From assembly GCF_903652925.1 (NCBI RefSeq), contig NZ_CAHLAR010000024.1, forward strand, positions 1-32,697: a stretch of DNA of 32,697 nucleotides, read 5' to 3'. The notes under the pieces were generated by a model. The model did not search any database. It was not told the DNA's origin and saw nothing but the letters and a program-made list of their open reading frames with translations. The translations under genes were made by a program, and so were the position numbers. Shown here piece after piece: positions 8,592 through 20,272 of the stretch. Within the stretch, counting starts at the first letter, position 1, and each line of letters begins with the position of its first letter. Source of the DNA: Achromobacter anxifer (lineage in GTDB: Bacteria > Pseudomonadota > Gammaproteobacteria > Burkholderiales > Burkholderiaceae_B).

Positions 8592-8815
8592 GGCGGAGGT
8601 TCAAAGAGCGGGTGCGCACGATGCGAGGCCCGCGGAGGCTGGCGATACGTTGGACGAATGATAAAGCACCGCGCCGCACGGCAGGAGCATGCGATGAAAT
8701 GCGGCGTTCCACTATTTGCGGATCGTGCGGGCACGGGGGGAGGGGCTGTGCAATCTGCCCTGGTCGGGGCAACCGGTCCCGGCCGACGCTATCGGTTCAG
8801 CGCAACCGGCCCGGA

Positions 8816-9790
8816 TCAGCGCAGCCGGTCCAGGTCCGCGCAGATCGCCTCGGCGGCGTCGATCAGGCGCGGACCCGGGCGGTACAGGGCGTCGGCGTCG
8901 ACGCCGTACACATGCCCCTGCCGGGCGGCCGGAAGCCCCAGCGCCTGCCAGGCGGCCAGGTTGCGGGCGGCGTCCTCGGGGCGGGAAATGCCGGCCAGCA
9001 CGGCCTCCGGGCGGGCCGCCAGCACGCTTTCCACGGTGACTTGCGGCGCCACCACGGGCGCCTGGCCGAAGACGTTGACGCCGCCGCACAGGCGCAGGGC
9101 ATCGCTGACGATGCTGCTGTCGTTCAGGGTGTAGACGGGGTCCAGGCCCGCCTGCACGAAGACGCGCACCGGACGGCGGCCGGCGTAGCGCGCCGCCAGG
9201 GCGTCCAGGCGGGCGCGCAGGGCCTGGGCCGCGGGCCGCGCCTGCGCCTCGGTGCCGAACAGCACGCCCATGCGCTCGACCGCGTCGGGAATCGCGGCCA
9301 GGGTCGGCGGATCGCTGTAGAACACGGGCACGCCCAGCTTGTCCATCACGCGCGCCAGCGGCGCGGCGGCGGCGGGCTGCCACGCGATCAGCAGGTCGGG
9401 ACGGACGGCGGCCACGCGCTCGGGGTCGGGCTGGATGCCGTCGCCGATCACGGGCAACTGGCGGGCCGCGGGCGGGTAGTCGCTGCCGCGGATGGTGGCG
9501 GCGAGGCGGTCGCCCGCGCCCGCGGCAAAGACCAGCTCGGTGGCGTGCGGGGCCAGGGTGACGGCGCGCCGGGCGGGCGCGGCCAGCGAAACCACGCGGC
9601 CCTGGTCATCGCGGACCTGGATGGCCGCGGTCGAAGCGGACGCCGGCGTAGCAGCCGGCGCCGGACTTGCGGCTGAACTTGCCTGGGAACTTGCCTCGGG
9701 ACCTGCCGCCGCGCAAGCCGCGCCCAGCAGCGCGCCCAGGGCCAGGAACAGCCCCGGAACGATGCGAGGGTAGGCGCTTGCGTGGGTCAT
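8816..9790 (-). CDS. btuF: BtuF-like periplasmic cobalamin-binding protein
   Basis: A 324-residue substrate-binding protein of the helical-backbone class III (BtuF/FhuD type). It has a signal peptide with hydrophobic core 'LFLALGALLGAACAA'. A Cys at the end of that core leaves a lipoprotein possible, although the lipobox is not ideal. A low-complexity Ala/Ser/Pro linker (about residues 33-55) follows, then two lobes: 'RRAVTLAPHATELVFAAGAGDRL', 'VAAVRPDLLIAWQP' and 'VFVQAGLDPVYTLNDSSIVSDALRLCGG'. These match cobalamin/iron-chelate receptors. Position 54 bp downstream of a BtuB-type receptor preceded by a cobalamin riboswitch makes cobalamin or a cobinamide the likely ligand. The permease and ATPase (btuCD) are not in the window. 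The linker is encoded by short imperfect direct repeats around 9650-9710. Confidence 0.85.
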   Translation of the reverse strand: MTHASAYPRIVPGLFLALGALLGAACAAAGPEASSQASSAASPAPAATPASASTAAIQVRDDQGRVVSLAAPARRAVTLAPHATELVFAAGAGDRLAATIRGSDYPPAARQLPVIGDGIQPDPERVAAVRPDLLIAWQPAAAAPLARVMDKLGVPVFYSDPPTLAAIPDAVERMGVLFGTEAQARPAAQALRARLDALAARYAGRRPVRVFVQAGLDPVYTLNDSSIVSDALRLCGGVNVFGQAPVVAPQVTVESVLAARPEAVLAGISRPEDAARNLAAWQALGLPAARQGHVYGVDADALYRPGPRLIDAAEAICADLDRLR

Positions 9791-9798
9791 GCAGGAAG

Positions 9799-9834
9799 CC
9801 GATATAGCCAGGGGGGGAACGCCGACTATATCGG
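9799..9834 (-). promoter_or_regulatory. Perfect 9-bp stem-loop between btuB and btuF
   Basis: CCGATATAG (9799-9807) and CTATATCGG (9826-9834) are exact inverted repeats around an 18-nt GC-rich loop with seven consecutive G on the plus strand. It fills most of the 54-bp gap between the btuB stop and the btuF start. The stem is AT-rich inside a GC-rich genome and has no T run, so it looks more like an RNA-stability or operator element than an intrinsic terminator. The role is unproven. Confidence 0.4.
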
Positions 9835-9844
9835 AATGCCGCGA

Positions 9845-11878
9845 TCAGTAGCGCAGCGTGAGCGACGCGTAGAAGTTGCGGCCGGGGGCGGGGTACAGGC
9901 TGTAGTTGGCGACCGGGCCCAACGCATTGCCGCCGCGGATGCCGTAGCTGGCGTACTGGCGGTCGAAGATGTTGTTCACGCCGACGGCGCCTTCGATGTT
10001 GCGCGTGAACTTGTAGGCCAGCTTGGTGTTGAACAACACGTAGGCGTCCAGCTCCTTGCCGAACTGGTTGGCCTGGTCGTTGTCCATGCGCGACTTGCCC
10101 ACGTATTGCGCTGCCACGTTCCACAGGAACGCGTCGGTGGGACGCCAGGTCACGCCGGCATTGGCCAGCCACTTGGGCGCCAGCGGCACGGTCTTGCCCG
10201 CCAGGTCCACGCCGGCGTAGGTGCCGGAGCGGAATTGCGCCTGCATCCAGGTCAGGTTCGCGTCCAGCGACACGCTGCTGGAGATGGCGGTGTGGCCTTC
10301 CAGTTCGATGCCTTGGCGGCGGGTCGGATCCAGGTTCGTGTTCGAGCCGGTGCCCGGGCCCCAGATGCCGTCGGCCAGCGGGTTGTACTGGATCTCGTTG
10401 GTCAGGTCATAGCGGAAGTACGACAGGCGGGCGCTGCTGCTGGCCGACTGCCAGGTCACGCCGATTTCCTTGTCGGTGGAAGTCTGCGGCGCCAGCGGGG
10501 TCTGCACCGACAGCAGTTCGTCGGCGTTGGGCAGGCGGAAGCTGCGGCCGACCTTGCCGTACACGCCGAAGCCGGCGGGCAGTTCCTGGCGCACGCCCAG
10601 CTGCCAGGCGGTCAGATGGTTGCTGCGGTCGGAGGCCGTGCCCGAGCCGGAGATCACTTCCAGGTCGTCGGATGCGTACTGGCGGCGCACGCCGGCCGTG
10701 AGGTAAGTGGTGTCGGTGGCGCGCACCTGGCCTTCGGCGAACAGGCCGTACTGGTGCTGGCGCGATTGCCACTTCGACGGCTGGAAGTCGTAGTAGGCGT
10801 TCTGGTTGGCCGTGGTCTTGGCCTCCTGGCCGTCGGCGCCGAAGACGATGCTGTGGCCGCCGTTGATCGGCAGGCGGTAGCGCACGCTGGCGATGTTCTC
10901 TTCCAGCTTCTGGTCGCGCAGGGTGTCGCCGAAGCCGTCGTACGACAGGCCGTTCAGCTTCTTTTCGCGGGTCGACAGGTCGGCGTACAGGGTGCCAGCG
11001 CCGATGGCCTGCTCGACCTGCAGGCCGAAGGTGGTGGTGGTGGTTTTGATGTAGTCGACGTCGTTCTTCGCGCCGCGCCGATCGTCCTCGTACTCGTTCA
11101 CGCCCGTGGCCGGGTAGATCGTGCGCGGACCGGGCAGGTCCAGCTTCTGGGTGGTGGTGCGGCCGTACAGGCGGATCGAGCCGTCGTCGTGGCGGAAGGT
11201 GATGCCGCCGCCGCCGCCCTCGCGGCGCTCGCCGCTGTGGTCGCGGTAGCCGTCGCTGTGCAGCGACTGCATGTAGGCGTCGATGCCGACCTTTTCGTTG
11301 TTCATGGCCACGGCGGCGTCGTACTGGCGCAGGCCGTAGCTGCCGAAGGTGGCGGTGGCGCGCGCGCTCACCGGCTCCTTGGAGAAATCGGAGCGGGTGA
11401 TGATGTTGATCACGCCGCCGGTGGTGCCGCCGCCGTATTGCACCGAGCCGCTGCCGCGCACGATTTCTATGCGTTCCACCTGATCCAGCGGCACCACGCC
11501 CAGGCTGGGGGCCGACAGGTCGTTGGTGTTCTGCTTGACGCCGTCGATCAGGATCAGCGTGTTGCTGGCGCCGGTGATGCCGAAACCGCGCAGGTCGACG
11601 ATGGAGTTGTCGCTGGAGCTGCTGTTGTTGATCAGGTGGATGCCGGCCTGGGTCGACAGCAGGTCCTGCATGGTGCGGGCGCTAGCCGCGGCGATGTCTT
11701 CGGCGGTGATGACCGAGATGGACACGGGCAGCGTGCGGCCGTCGGTCGGCACGCGCTGGGCGGTAACGGTAATGGCGTCGAGCTGGGGAGTGGAGGAGTC
11801 GGCCTGCTGGGCGGCGGCGACGGCCGGAGCGGAACAGAGCAGGGCGCCGGCATAGCGGCGGATGGAGCGGATTTTCAT
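9845..11878 (-). CDS. btuB: TonB-dependent outer membrane receptor, BtuB type (cobalamin)
   Basis: A 677-residue TonB-dependent transporter. A signal peptide ends at 'VAAAQQA', and a TonB-box-like segment 'DAITVTAQR' lies near residues 34-42. The plug domain follows ('VSISVITAEDIAAASARTMQDLLS', 'VDLRGFGITGASNTLILIDGVKQN', 'VERIEIVRGSGSVQYGGGTTGGVINIIT'), then a 22-strand type beta-barrel ending in an aromatic strand 'FYASLTLRY', as expected for outer membrane insertion. The barrel itself does not tell the ligand. The call to cobalamin rests on a cobalamin riboswitch in its leader and the BtuF-like gene just downstream. It takes up B12 across the outer membrane with energy from TonB-ExbBD. Start chosen at ATG 11878, with a GAGGT element upstream. 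Confidence 0.88.
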   Translation of the reverse strand: MKIRSIRRYAGALLCSAPAVAAAQQADSSTPQLDAITVTAQRVPTDGRTLPVSISVITAEDIAAASARTMQDLLSTQAGIHLINNSSSSDNSIVDLRGFGITGASNTLILIDGVKQNTNDLSAPSLGVVPLDQVERIEIVRGSGSVQYGGGTTGGVINIITRSDFSKEPVSARATATFGSYGLRQYDAAVAMNNEKVGIDAYMQSLHSDGYRDHSGERREGGGGGITFRHDDGSIRLYGRTTTQKLDLPGPRTIYPATGVNEYEDDRRGAKNDVDYIKTTTTTFGLQVEQAIGAGTLYADLSTREKKLNGLSYDGFGDTLRDQKLEENIASVRYRLPINGGHSIVFGADGQEAKTTANQNAYYDFQPSKWQSRQHQYGLFAEGQVRATDTTYLTAGVRRQYASDDLEVISGSGTASDRSNHLTAWQLGVRQELPAGFGVYGKVGRSFRLPNADELLSVQTPLAPQTSTDKEIGVTWQSASSSARLSYFRYDLTNEIQYNPLADGIWGPGTGSNTNLDPTRRQGIELEGHTAISSSVSLDANLTWMQAQFRSGTYAGVDLAGKTVPLAPKWLANAGVTWRPTDAFLWNVAAQYVGKSRMDNDQANQFGKELDAYVLFNTKLAYKFTRNIEGAVGVNNIFDRQYASYGIRGGNALGPVANYSLYPAPGRNFYASLTLRY

Positions 11879-11987
11879 CTACGGTGACCTCGATGCGACC
11901 CGCGACCCCGCAGGTCATTCACGATGGGGAGGAGATCCGGCCGCGGCGGGCCGGTGAGGGCCAGGCGGCAATGCGCGGACTTCCTTG

Positions 11988-12190
11988 CGATCGAACAGGC
12001 CGGTATCGGGCTGCCATGGGCGTTTCGCGCGCATGGGGACCGTTGCGGGGGCAGCACAGGCTGGAGCCAGGGGTGCCTGCGCCTTGTGGGGCGGCAGTCC
12101 TGGGGGAGTCTTCCTGTTTCCCGTTTACCTTTCGCGCGCGGCTGGCAAGTGTTGCGTTCTTGCCGGCCCTGTGCGCCGAAAGCACCGATT
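11988..12190 (-). ncRNA. Cobalamin (AdoCbl) riboswitch in the btuB leader
   Basis: Read on the minus strand, the leader shows the ordered conserved parts of the cobalamin riboswitch. These are a GGTGCT element (12181-12186 complement), AAACGGGAAACAGG (12113-12126), the central GCTGCCCCCGCAACGGT (12039-12055), and a B12-box-like segment GGCAGCCCGATACCGGCC (11998-12015). Spacing and order fit the family, in which binding of a cobalamin in the leader lowers expression of uptake genes. It lies about 110 nt before the btuB start. Outer limits are approximate, because the flanking P1 stem was not paired base by base. Confidence 0.88.
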
Positions 12191-12318
12191 CGGGGCCGAA
12201 CTGTATCACCGCGAGGCGGGGATAGGCCCATTTTGTTACGATCATGGCTTGTTTTTGCGGCGTTTTTCGCTTTTTAGCCACACTGCGCCGCCGTCGCCAA
12301 CGCCATCCGGACCTGCCC

Positions 12319-16092
<3,774 letters not shown>

Positions 16093-16106
16093 GTTGCTCG
16101 CGTATG

Positions 16107-16137
16107 AAAAAGCCGGCCCTGGGGCCGGCTTTTTTTC
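16107..16137. terminator. Bidirectional terminator between metH and the amidase gene
   Basis: AGCCGGCC (16111-16118) pairs with GGCCGGCT (16123-16130) around CTGG. An A run on the left and a seven-T run on the right let it end transcription on both strands. It sits between the convergent stops of metH and the amidase gene. Confidence 0.9.
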
Positions 16138-16143
16138 TGCGTG

Positions 16144-17610
16144 CTAGCGCCGCGGACCCGCCAGGCGGCCCAGGACGGATTCCAGGGTCAGCCCGATCGC
16201 GAGGATCTTGCGGTCTTCGTCCGGCAGCCCGTCGATTTCCAGGCCCACCGGCAATCCTTGCGCCGACAGCCCCGCGGGCACGCTCAGCCCGGGCAGGCCG
16301 GCGTTGCTGCCGGGGTCGACGTTGCGTGCCAGGCGGCTGAAGTTCTCCAGGCTGCTGGCGTCCGGCGTCGCAGCCATGGGCAGGACGGGTGTGGTGGGGA
16401 ACAGCAGGGCATCCAGCGTGTGGTCGCGGAAGGCGCGGCGGTACACCTCGATCAATTCGTCCCGATGCGTCGCCATCGCGCGTTCGTACAGGGGTTGCAG
16501 TTCCAGCACCTCGCCCGAGGGCAGGGGCAGCACGCCCGGCACGATCAGGCCATCGAAGATCGCCTTGACGTCGGGGCTGGAGATCTGTGCCACCACCTGG
16601 TCGAAGCTGACGCCCGTGCCGTAGCGGGCCAGGTAGTCCGTCAGGTCGCCTTTCTGTTCATGCAGGCAGACCGGCATGCCGACCGCGGCATTGCTGGCTT
16701 CCAGGCCCGGCATGTCCAGTTCCACCAGTTGCACGCCAGCTGCGCGCAGCCGGTCGAGCGCGGCGTCCATGACGTCCTGCACTTGCGGGTCCAGGTCCTT
16801 CCAGAAATAGCTGCACAGGCCCAGGCGCAGGCCGGCCGCGGGCAGGGCGCGCAGCGGTTCGCGGTCGTCCGCCAGCACCGCGTCCAGCAGCACGATGTCG
16901 TCCATGCTGTTGGCGATGGGCCCGGGCGTGTCGCGCGTGTGCGAGATGGGCGTGATGCCGGCGCCGTCATAGCGGCCCACCGAGGGCCGGAAGCCGACCG
17001 CGCCGTTCACCGCGGCGGGCAGGCGCACCGATGCGCCCGTGTCCGTGCCCAGGGCGGCCGGCGTCAGGCGCGCGCCCACCGCCGCGCCGCTGCCCGAGGA
17101 CGAGCCGCCTGCGATCAGGCTGGGGTCGTAGGCATTGCGCGTGCCGACGCTGCGCGCGCCGGGGTAGGCGGTGTTGTAGCCCGACACCCCGAACGCCAAT
17201 TCGTGCATATGGGTCTTGCCCACGATGACGGCCCCGGCCGCGCGCAGCCGTTGCACCACCGGCGCATCCTCGGCCGGGCGGAAATGCTTCAGTGCGGGCG
17301 TGCCCGCCGTATTGGGCAGGCCGGCGACGTGGATGTTGTCCTTGATGGCGATGGGCACGCCGGCCAACGGTAGCGCGGCTTGGCCTGCCTGGCCGCGGGC
17401 CGCGTCGCTGGCGCGGGCCTGGGCCAGCGCGCCGTCGCGGTCCACGGTGATGAAAGCGTTGAGGTCGCCGCGGGTGCCGATGCGGTCCAGGCAGGCTTCG
17501 GTCAACGCCAGGCTGGTGAGGCGCCCTTGCCGGATCAGGGCCGCGGCCTCGGTGACGGTCAGGTCGGGCAGGGACTTGGCGGACGGGGGCTGCTTGGACG
17601 TATCGGACAT
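16144..17610 (-). CDS. Amidase signature family hydrolase (indoleacetamide/mandelamide type)
   Basis: A 488-residue amidase signature enzyme, hydrolysing a carboxamide to acid and ammonia. The Ser-cisSer-Lys triad is intact: K90 in '[10 protein letters not shown]', the cis-Ser in 'AGGSSSGSG' (S170), and the nucleophile S194 in '[13 protein letters not shown]'. The variant TGASVR instead of the usual TGGSIR, with '[11 protein letters not shown]' after it, is typical of the indoleacetamide hydrolase/mandelamide hydrolase branch. The true substrate cannot be told. There is no signal peptide, so it acts in the cytoplasm. It is a lone gene with an AAGGAAG ribosome site just upstream. A TATAGGT element at about 17648-17654 (minus strand) could be its -10. 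It is convergent with metH. Confidence 0.9.
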   Translation of the reverse strand: MSDTSKQPPSAKSLPDLTVTEAAALIRQGRLTSLALTEACLDRIGTRGDLNAFITVDRDGALAQARASDAARGQAGQAALPLAGVPIAIKDNIHVAGLPNTAGTPALKHFRPAEDAPVVQRLRAAGAVIVGKTHMHELAFGVSGYNTAYPGARSVGTRNAYDPSLIAGGSSSGSGAAVGARLTPAALGTDTGASVRLPAAVNGAVGFRPSVGRYDGAGITPISHTRDTPGPIANSMDDIVLLDAVLADDREPLRALPAAGLRLGLCSYFWKDLDPQVQDVMDAALDRLRAAGVQLVELDMPGLEASNAAVGMPVCLHEQKGDLTDYLARYGTGVSFDQVVAQISSPDVKAIFDGLIVPGVLPLPSGEVLELQPLYERAMATHRDELIEVYRRAFRDHTLDALLFPTTPVLPMAATPDASSLENFSRLARNVDPGSNAGLPGLSVPAGLSAQGLPVGLEIDGLPDEDRKILAIGLTLESVLGRLAGPRR

Positions 17611-17703
17611 GACGCTTCCTTACCTGTGCGGATTCTGGTGAAGCCGTACCTATACAGGCAGGAGCGGGTGCTGTCGAGCAGGCCCCGCGGCAAGCCGGCG
17701 GAA

Positions 17704-18474
17704 TCAGCCCGGCTTGCGCACCACGATGGTGGCCGTGTCGCTGGTGAAGGAGGCGTCTTCCTGCACCTCGAAATGCGTGCGCACCACGTCCGGCGCGATG
17801 CCGTACATGTGGCGCAGCGCCGCCACCAGCGTGTCCGGCGTGCGCATGCGCGTGACCCACGACTGGAATTCCAGCGGCAGGCGGCGCGGCGACAGGCCCT
17901 GCAAGGTGAAGCCAGCCTCGGTCAGCATGCGGGTCCACTCGGCGACCGAGTAGTCGCGCACATGCGAGGTGTCGCGCAGCACTTCGATGGTCTGCAGCCA
18001 CGTGTCCAGCAGCGGCTCGCCCGGCGAGACCACGTCGGCGAACACGGCGATGCCGCCCGGCTTCAGCACGCGGAAGGCCTCGCGCAGGCCGCGGCCGGCG
18101 TCCTGCCAATGGTGGGTGGAATAGCGCGACATCACCAGGTCGAACTCGCCGTCGCCGAACGGCAGGTATTCGGCCTTGCCCTGACAGGTCGTCAGGTTGG
18201 CCAGCCCGCGCTTGGCGGCTTCGCCCGCCACCACGTCGAGCATCTGCTGCGACAAGTCGTAGGCGGTGACGTGCTTGACGTGGGGCGCCACATGGAAGCT
18301 GACGTGTCCGCCGCCACAGCCCAGGTCCAGCAAGCGGGCCGCGGGATGCTGCGCGGCGATGCCGGCCATCTGCAGCAGGTCTTCACCCTGGGCGTGTACG
18401 GCGCTGGTCAGATAGGCGGTCGCGCGCGGGCTGAACTGGCGGTCGACGGCTGCGTCATGCGTGCTGGAAGTCAT
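17704..18474 (-). CDS. Class I SAM-dependent methyltransferase (type 11, UbiE-like)
   Basis: A 256-residue methyltransferase. Motif I reads 'LLDLGCGGGHVSFHV' (about residues 48-62), followed by 'VTAYDLSQQML', 'YLPFGDGEFDLVMSRYSTHHW' and 'VLKPGGIAVFADVVSP', the standard order of the UbiE/type 11 group. The methyl acceptor is unknown. It is probably not the ubiquinone UbiE, since it lies away from the ubi genes and has a different C-terminal half. The frame is open far upstream, but ATG at 18474 fits the family start and leaves room for a promoter. It is divergent from an XRE/MmyB-type regulator that likely controls it. Confidence 0.88.
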   Translation of the reverse strand: MTSSTHDAAVDRQFSPRATAYLTSAVHAQGEDLLQMAGIAAQHPAARLLDLGCGGGHVSFHVAPHVKHVTAYDLSQQMLDVVAGEAAKRGLANLTTCQGKAEYLPFGDGEFDLVMSRYSTHHWQDAGRGLREAFRVLKPGGIAVFADVVSPGEPLLDTWLQTIEVLRDTSHVRDYSVAEWTRMLTEAGFTLQGLSPRRLPLEFQSWVTRMRTPDTLVAALRHMYGIAPDVVRTHFEVQEDASFTSDTATIVVRKPG

Positions 18475-18541
18475 GGGAATCCTTGGGTGGCTGGGGCCGC
18501 TCCGGATGCGGGGGAAAGGTGGAAGGGGCGGCCCAGGCGCT

Positions 18542-18570
18542 AAGATAGGCGGCTGTCCATACACGTACAA
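18542..18570 (-). promoter_or_regulatory. Candidate sigma-70 promoter of the methyltransferase gene
   Basis: On the minus strand TTGTAC and TATCTT are separated by exactly 17 bp and lie 68 bp before the methyltransferase start. The match to consensus is 3/6 and 4/6. It lies in the 115-bp divergent region and so within reach of the XRE-type regulator encoded on the other strand. Confidence 0.4.
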
Positions 18571-18589
18571 GCCCATTGCTGATCCTGGT

Positions 18590-19411
18590 ATGAATACTGC
18601 CCCCCAGACCGCGGCCGCCGGCCACGAAGGCTCCCCCCTGCGCCGCCAGGCGCTGGGCGAATTCGTGCGCAGCGCCCGTTCCCGCATCACGCCCCAGATG
18701 GCCGGCCTGCCCGAAGGCATGCGCCGCCGCACCCCGGGGCTGCGGCGCGAAGAGGTCGCCCAGCTCTGCGGCATCAGCGTCACCTGGTACACCTGGATCG
18801 AACAGGGACGCGAAGTGTCGGTATCGCCCTCGGTCTGGTCGCGCATTGCCGGGGTGCTGCAACTGGCCCGGGCCGAACGCGCCTACCTGTTCGACCTGGC
18901 CGATTGCGCCGATCCGCAGCACGCCCGCGACGACGCCGGCGGCGCGCCCGGGCCCTTGCAGGAATGCGTGAACGCCATCAACGCTCCGGCCTATGTGCTG
19001 GACCGCGCCTGGAACGTGTTGGCCTGCAACGAACCGCTGCGCGACCTGTTCGACAACTGGCCGGCGCGCGACGCCGAACCCAATCTGCTGCGCTACATCT
19101 TCCTGGACCCCGCCGCGCGCGAGCTGGTGGTGGACTGGGACCAGCGCGCGCGCCGCGTGGTGGCGGAGTTCCGCGCCGACGCCGGCGCGCACCTGGATGA
19201 ATCGGCGGTGCTGGCGTTGCTGGACTCGCTGAACCGGCAAAGCCCGGTCTTCGCGCATTGGTGGACGCGCCACGCCGTGGTGGAGCGCGAAGGCGGCCTG
19301 CGCGAATTCCAGCATCCGCGTCGCGGCAAGCTGGCGTATCAGCAGATCACGTTCCGGCTGGCGACCCACCCGGATTTGAAGCTGGTGATGTTGCTGGGTG
19401 GGGACGTCTAG
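18590..19411 (+). CDS. XRE-family regulator with MmyB-like ligand-binding domain
   Basis: A 273-residue transcription factor. The helix-turn-helix is at about residues 40-80: 'TPGLRREEVAQLCGISVTWYTWIEQG', the hallmark of the MmyB-type branch of XRE proteins. The C-terminal PAS-like ligand pocket is marked by 'AYVLDRAWNVLACNEPLRDLF', 'NLLRYIFLDPAARELVVDWD' and 'FQHPRRGKLAYQQITFRLA'. In known members this domain binds a hydrophobic ligand such as a fatty acid, and the factor controls the adjacent divergent enzyme gene. Here that is the methyltransferase at 17704-18474. The open frame reaches 18461, but ATG at 18590 gives the family length. No clear ribosome site was seen. Confidence 0.88.
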   Translation: MNTAPQTAAAGHEGSPLRRQALGEFVRSARSRITPQMAGLPEGMRRRTPGLRREEVAQLCGISVTWYTWIEQGREVSVSPSVWSRIAGVLQLARAERAYLFDLADCADPQHARDDAGGAPGPLQECVNAINAPAYVLDRAWNVLACNEPLRDLFDNWPARDAEPNLLRYIFLDPAARELVVDWDQRARRVVAEFRADAGAHLDESAVLALLDSLNRQSPVFAHWWTRHAVVEREGGLREFQHPRRGKLAYQQITFRLATHPDLKLVMLLGGDV

Positions 19412-19427
19412 CTGGGGCGCCTAGCGC

Positions 19428-20105
19428 TCACTTCACCAGGCCGTGTTCCGTGAGATAGCGGATCAGGAATTCGCCGTGGCCTTCGATGTCGCGTCGGATC
19501 TCGCGCACCAGGGCTTCGGCGTCGCCGGCCTCCAGGGCCGCGATGATGCCTTCATGCGGATGCCCGTCGGGCAGGACCGGGAAGGGCGGGGTGTAGAGGT
19601 AGGACAGGTACGAGGCCGTCTGTACCCACAGGTTCTCGATCATGAACAGCAGATGCGGCATCTGCGCGGCCGAGTACAGGGCGAAGTGGAAATCGAAGTT
19701 GCGCGCCAGCACCGGAGCCATCAACTGCTGCTTGCGGCTATCCATCAGGCTGGCATGGATGGCGCGCAATTCGGCGATCAGCGCCGGCGTTGCGTGGGGC
19801 AGGGCGCGGCGGGCCGCGAAGCATTCCAGTTCCAGCCGGATGCTGCGCAGTTCCTGCAGCTGGGCCACCGTCAATTCGGGCACCTTGACCGATTTGCCCG
19901 GGCTGAGCGTCAGGGCGCGTTCCGACACCAGCTGCAACAGGGCCTCGCGCACGGGCGTCTGGCTCACGCCCAGGCTATCGGTGATCGAGCGCAGGGTGAT
20001 GGTGTCGCCGGGCCGCAGCTCACCCATCATGATTTTCTGCTTGATTTCACGATAGATGCGGGCGGTCATGTTCTCCCGCTGCATCGGCGCCAAATTGATG
20101 GTCAT
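19428..20105 (-). CDS. GntR-family regulator, FadR/FCD subfamily
   Basis: A 225-residue regulator. The N-terminal winged helix-turn-helix includes 'LRPGDTITLRSITDSLGVSQTPVREALLQLVSERAL' (about residues 30-65). A C-terminal all-helical FCD domain carries acidic and His residues of the type that bind a metal or a small carboxylate ('RNFDFHFALYSAA', 'GHPHEGIIAALEAGD'). It is divergent from the ThDP enzyme operon, with AT-rich palindromes between them, so local repression released by a substrate or intermediate is likely. The start was set at ATG 20105 (a second Met follows 7 residues later); the longer frame adds an unlikely Arg/Pro leader. Ligand unknown. Confidence 0.9.
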   Translation of the reverse strand: MTINLAPMQRENMTARIYREIKQKIMMGELRPGDTITLRSITDSLGVSQTPVREALLQLVSERALTLSPGKSVKVPELTVAQLQELRSIRLELECFAARRALPHATPALIAELRAIHASLMDSRKQQLMAPVLARNFDFHFALYSAAQMPHLLFMIENLWVQTASYLSYLYTPPFPVLPDGHPHEGIIAALEAGDAEALVREIRRDIEGHGEFLIRYLTEHGLVK

Positions 20106-20193
20106 TCTGTATTCCTGGTCGGCCGGGCCGCGTGGGTCGGCGCGGGACCACCCGCGCATGGGTGATTTTACCGTCCCCGATTCTGCGGCAATT

Positions 20194-20259
20194 TATATTT
20201 TGTAAAAAATAAAACTATTGACCGGCCTCATCGTCGACATCTATATTTTATAAAATATA
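20194..20259. promoter_or_regulatory. Two AT-rich palindromic operators in the GntR/ThDP divergent region
   Basis: TATATTTTATAAAATATA (20242-20259) is a perfect 18-bp palindrome. TATATTTTGTAAAAAATA (20194-20211) is an imperfect second copy 48 bp upstream. Both stand out in a GC-rich genome. They flank the probable promoters of both the regulator gene and the operon that starts at 20273, whose AGGAGA ribosome site begins 4 nt after the perfect copy. They are the likely binding sites of the GntR-type protein. Confidence 0.7.
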
Positions 20260-20272
20260 AACAGGAGACGAG

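Noticed and set aside
8592-8815. TPP riboswitch before thiG
   Set aside because: The conserved CTGAGA and GGATAATGCCAG-type elements were not found on the minus strand.
9782-11887. 701-codon plus-strand frame opposite btuB
   Set aside because: Shadow of the receptor gene: Ala/Val/Gly/His-rich, no motif, no ribosome site, and it runs over the btuB-btuF gap.
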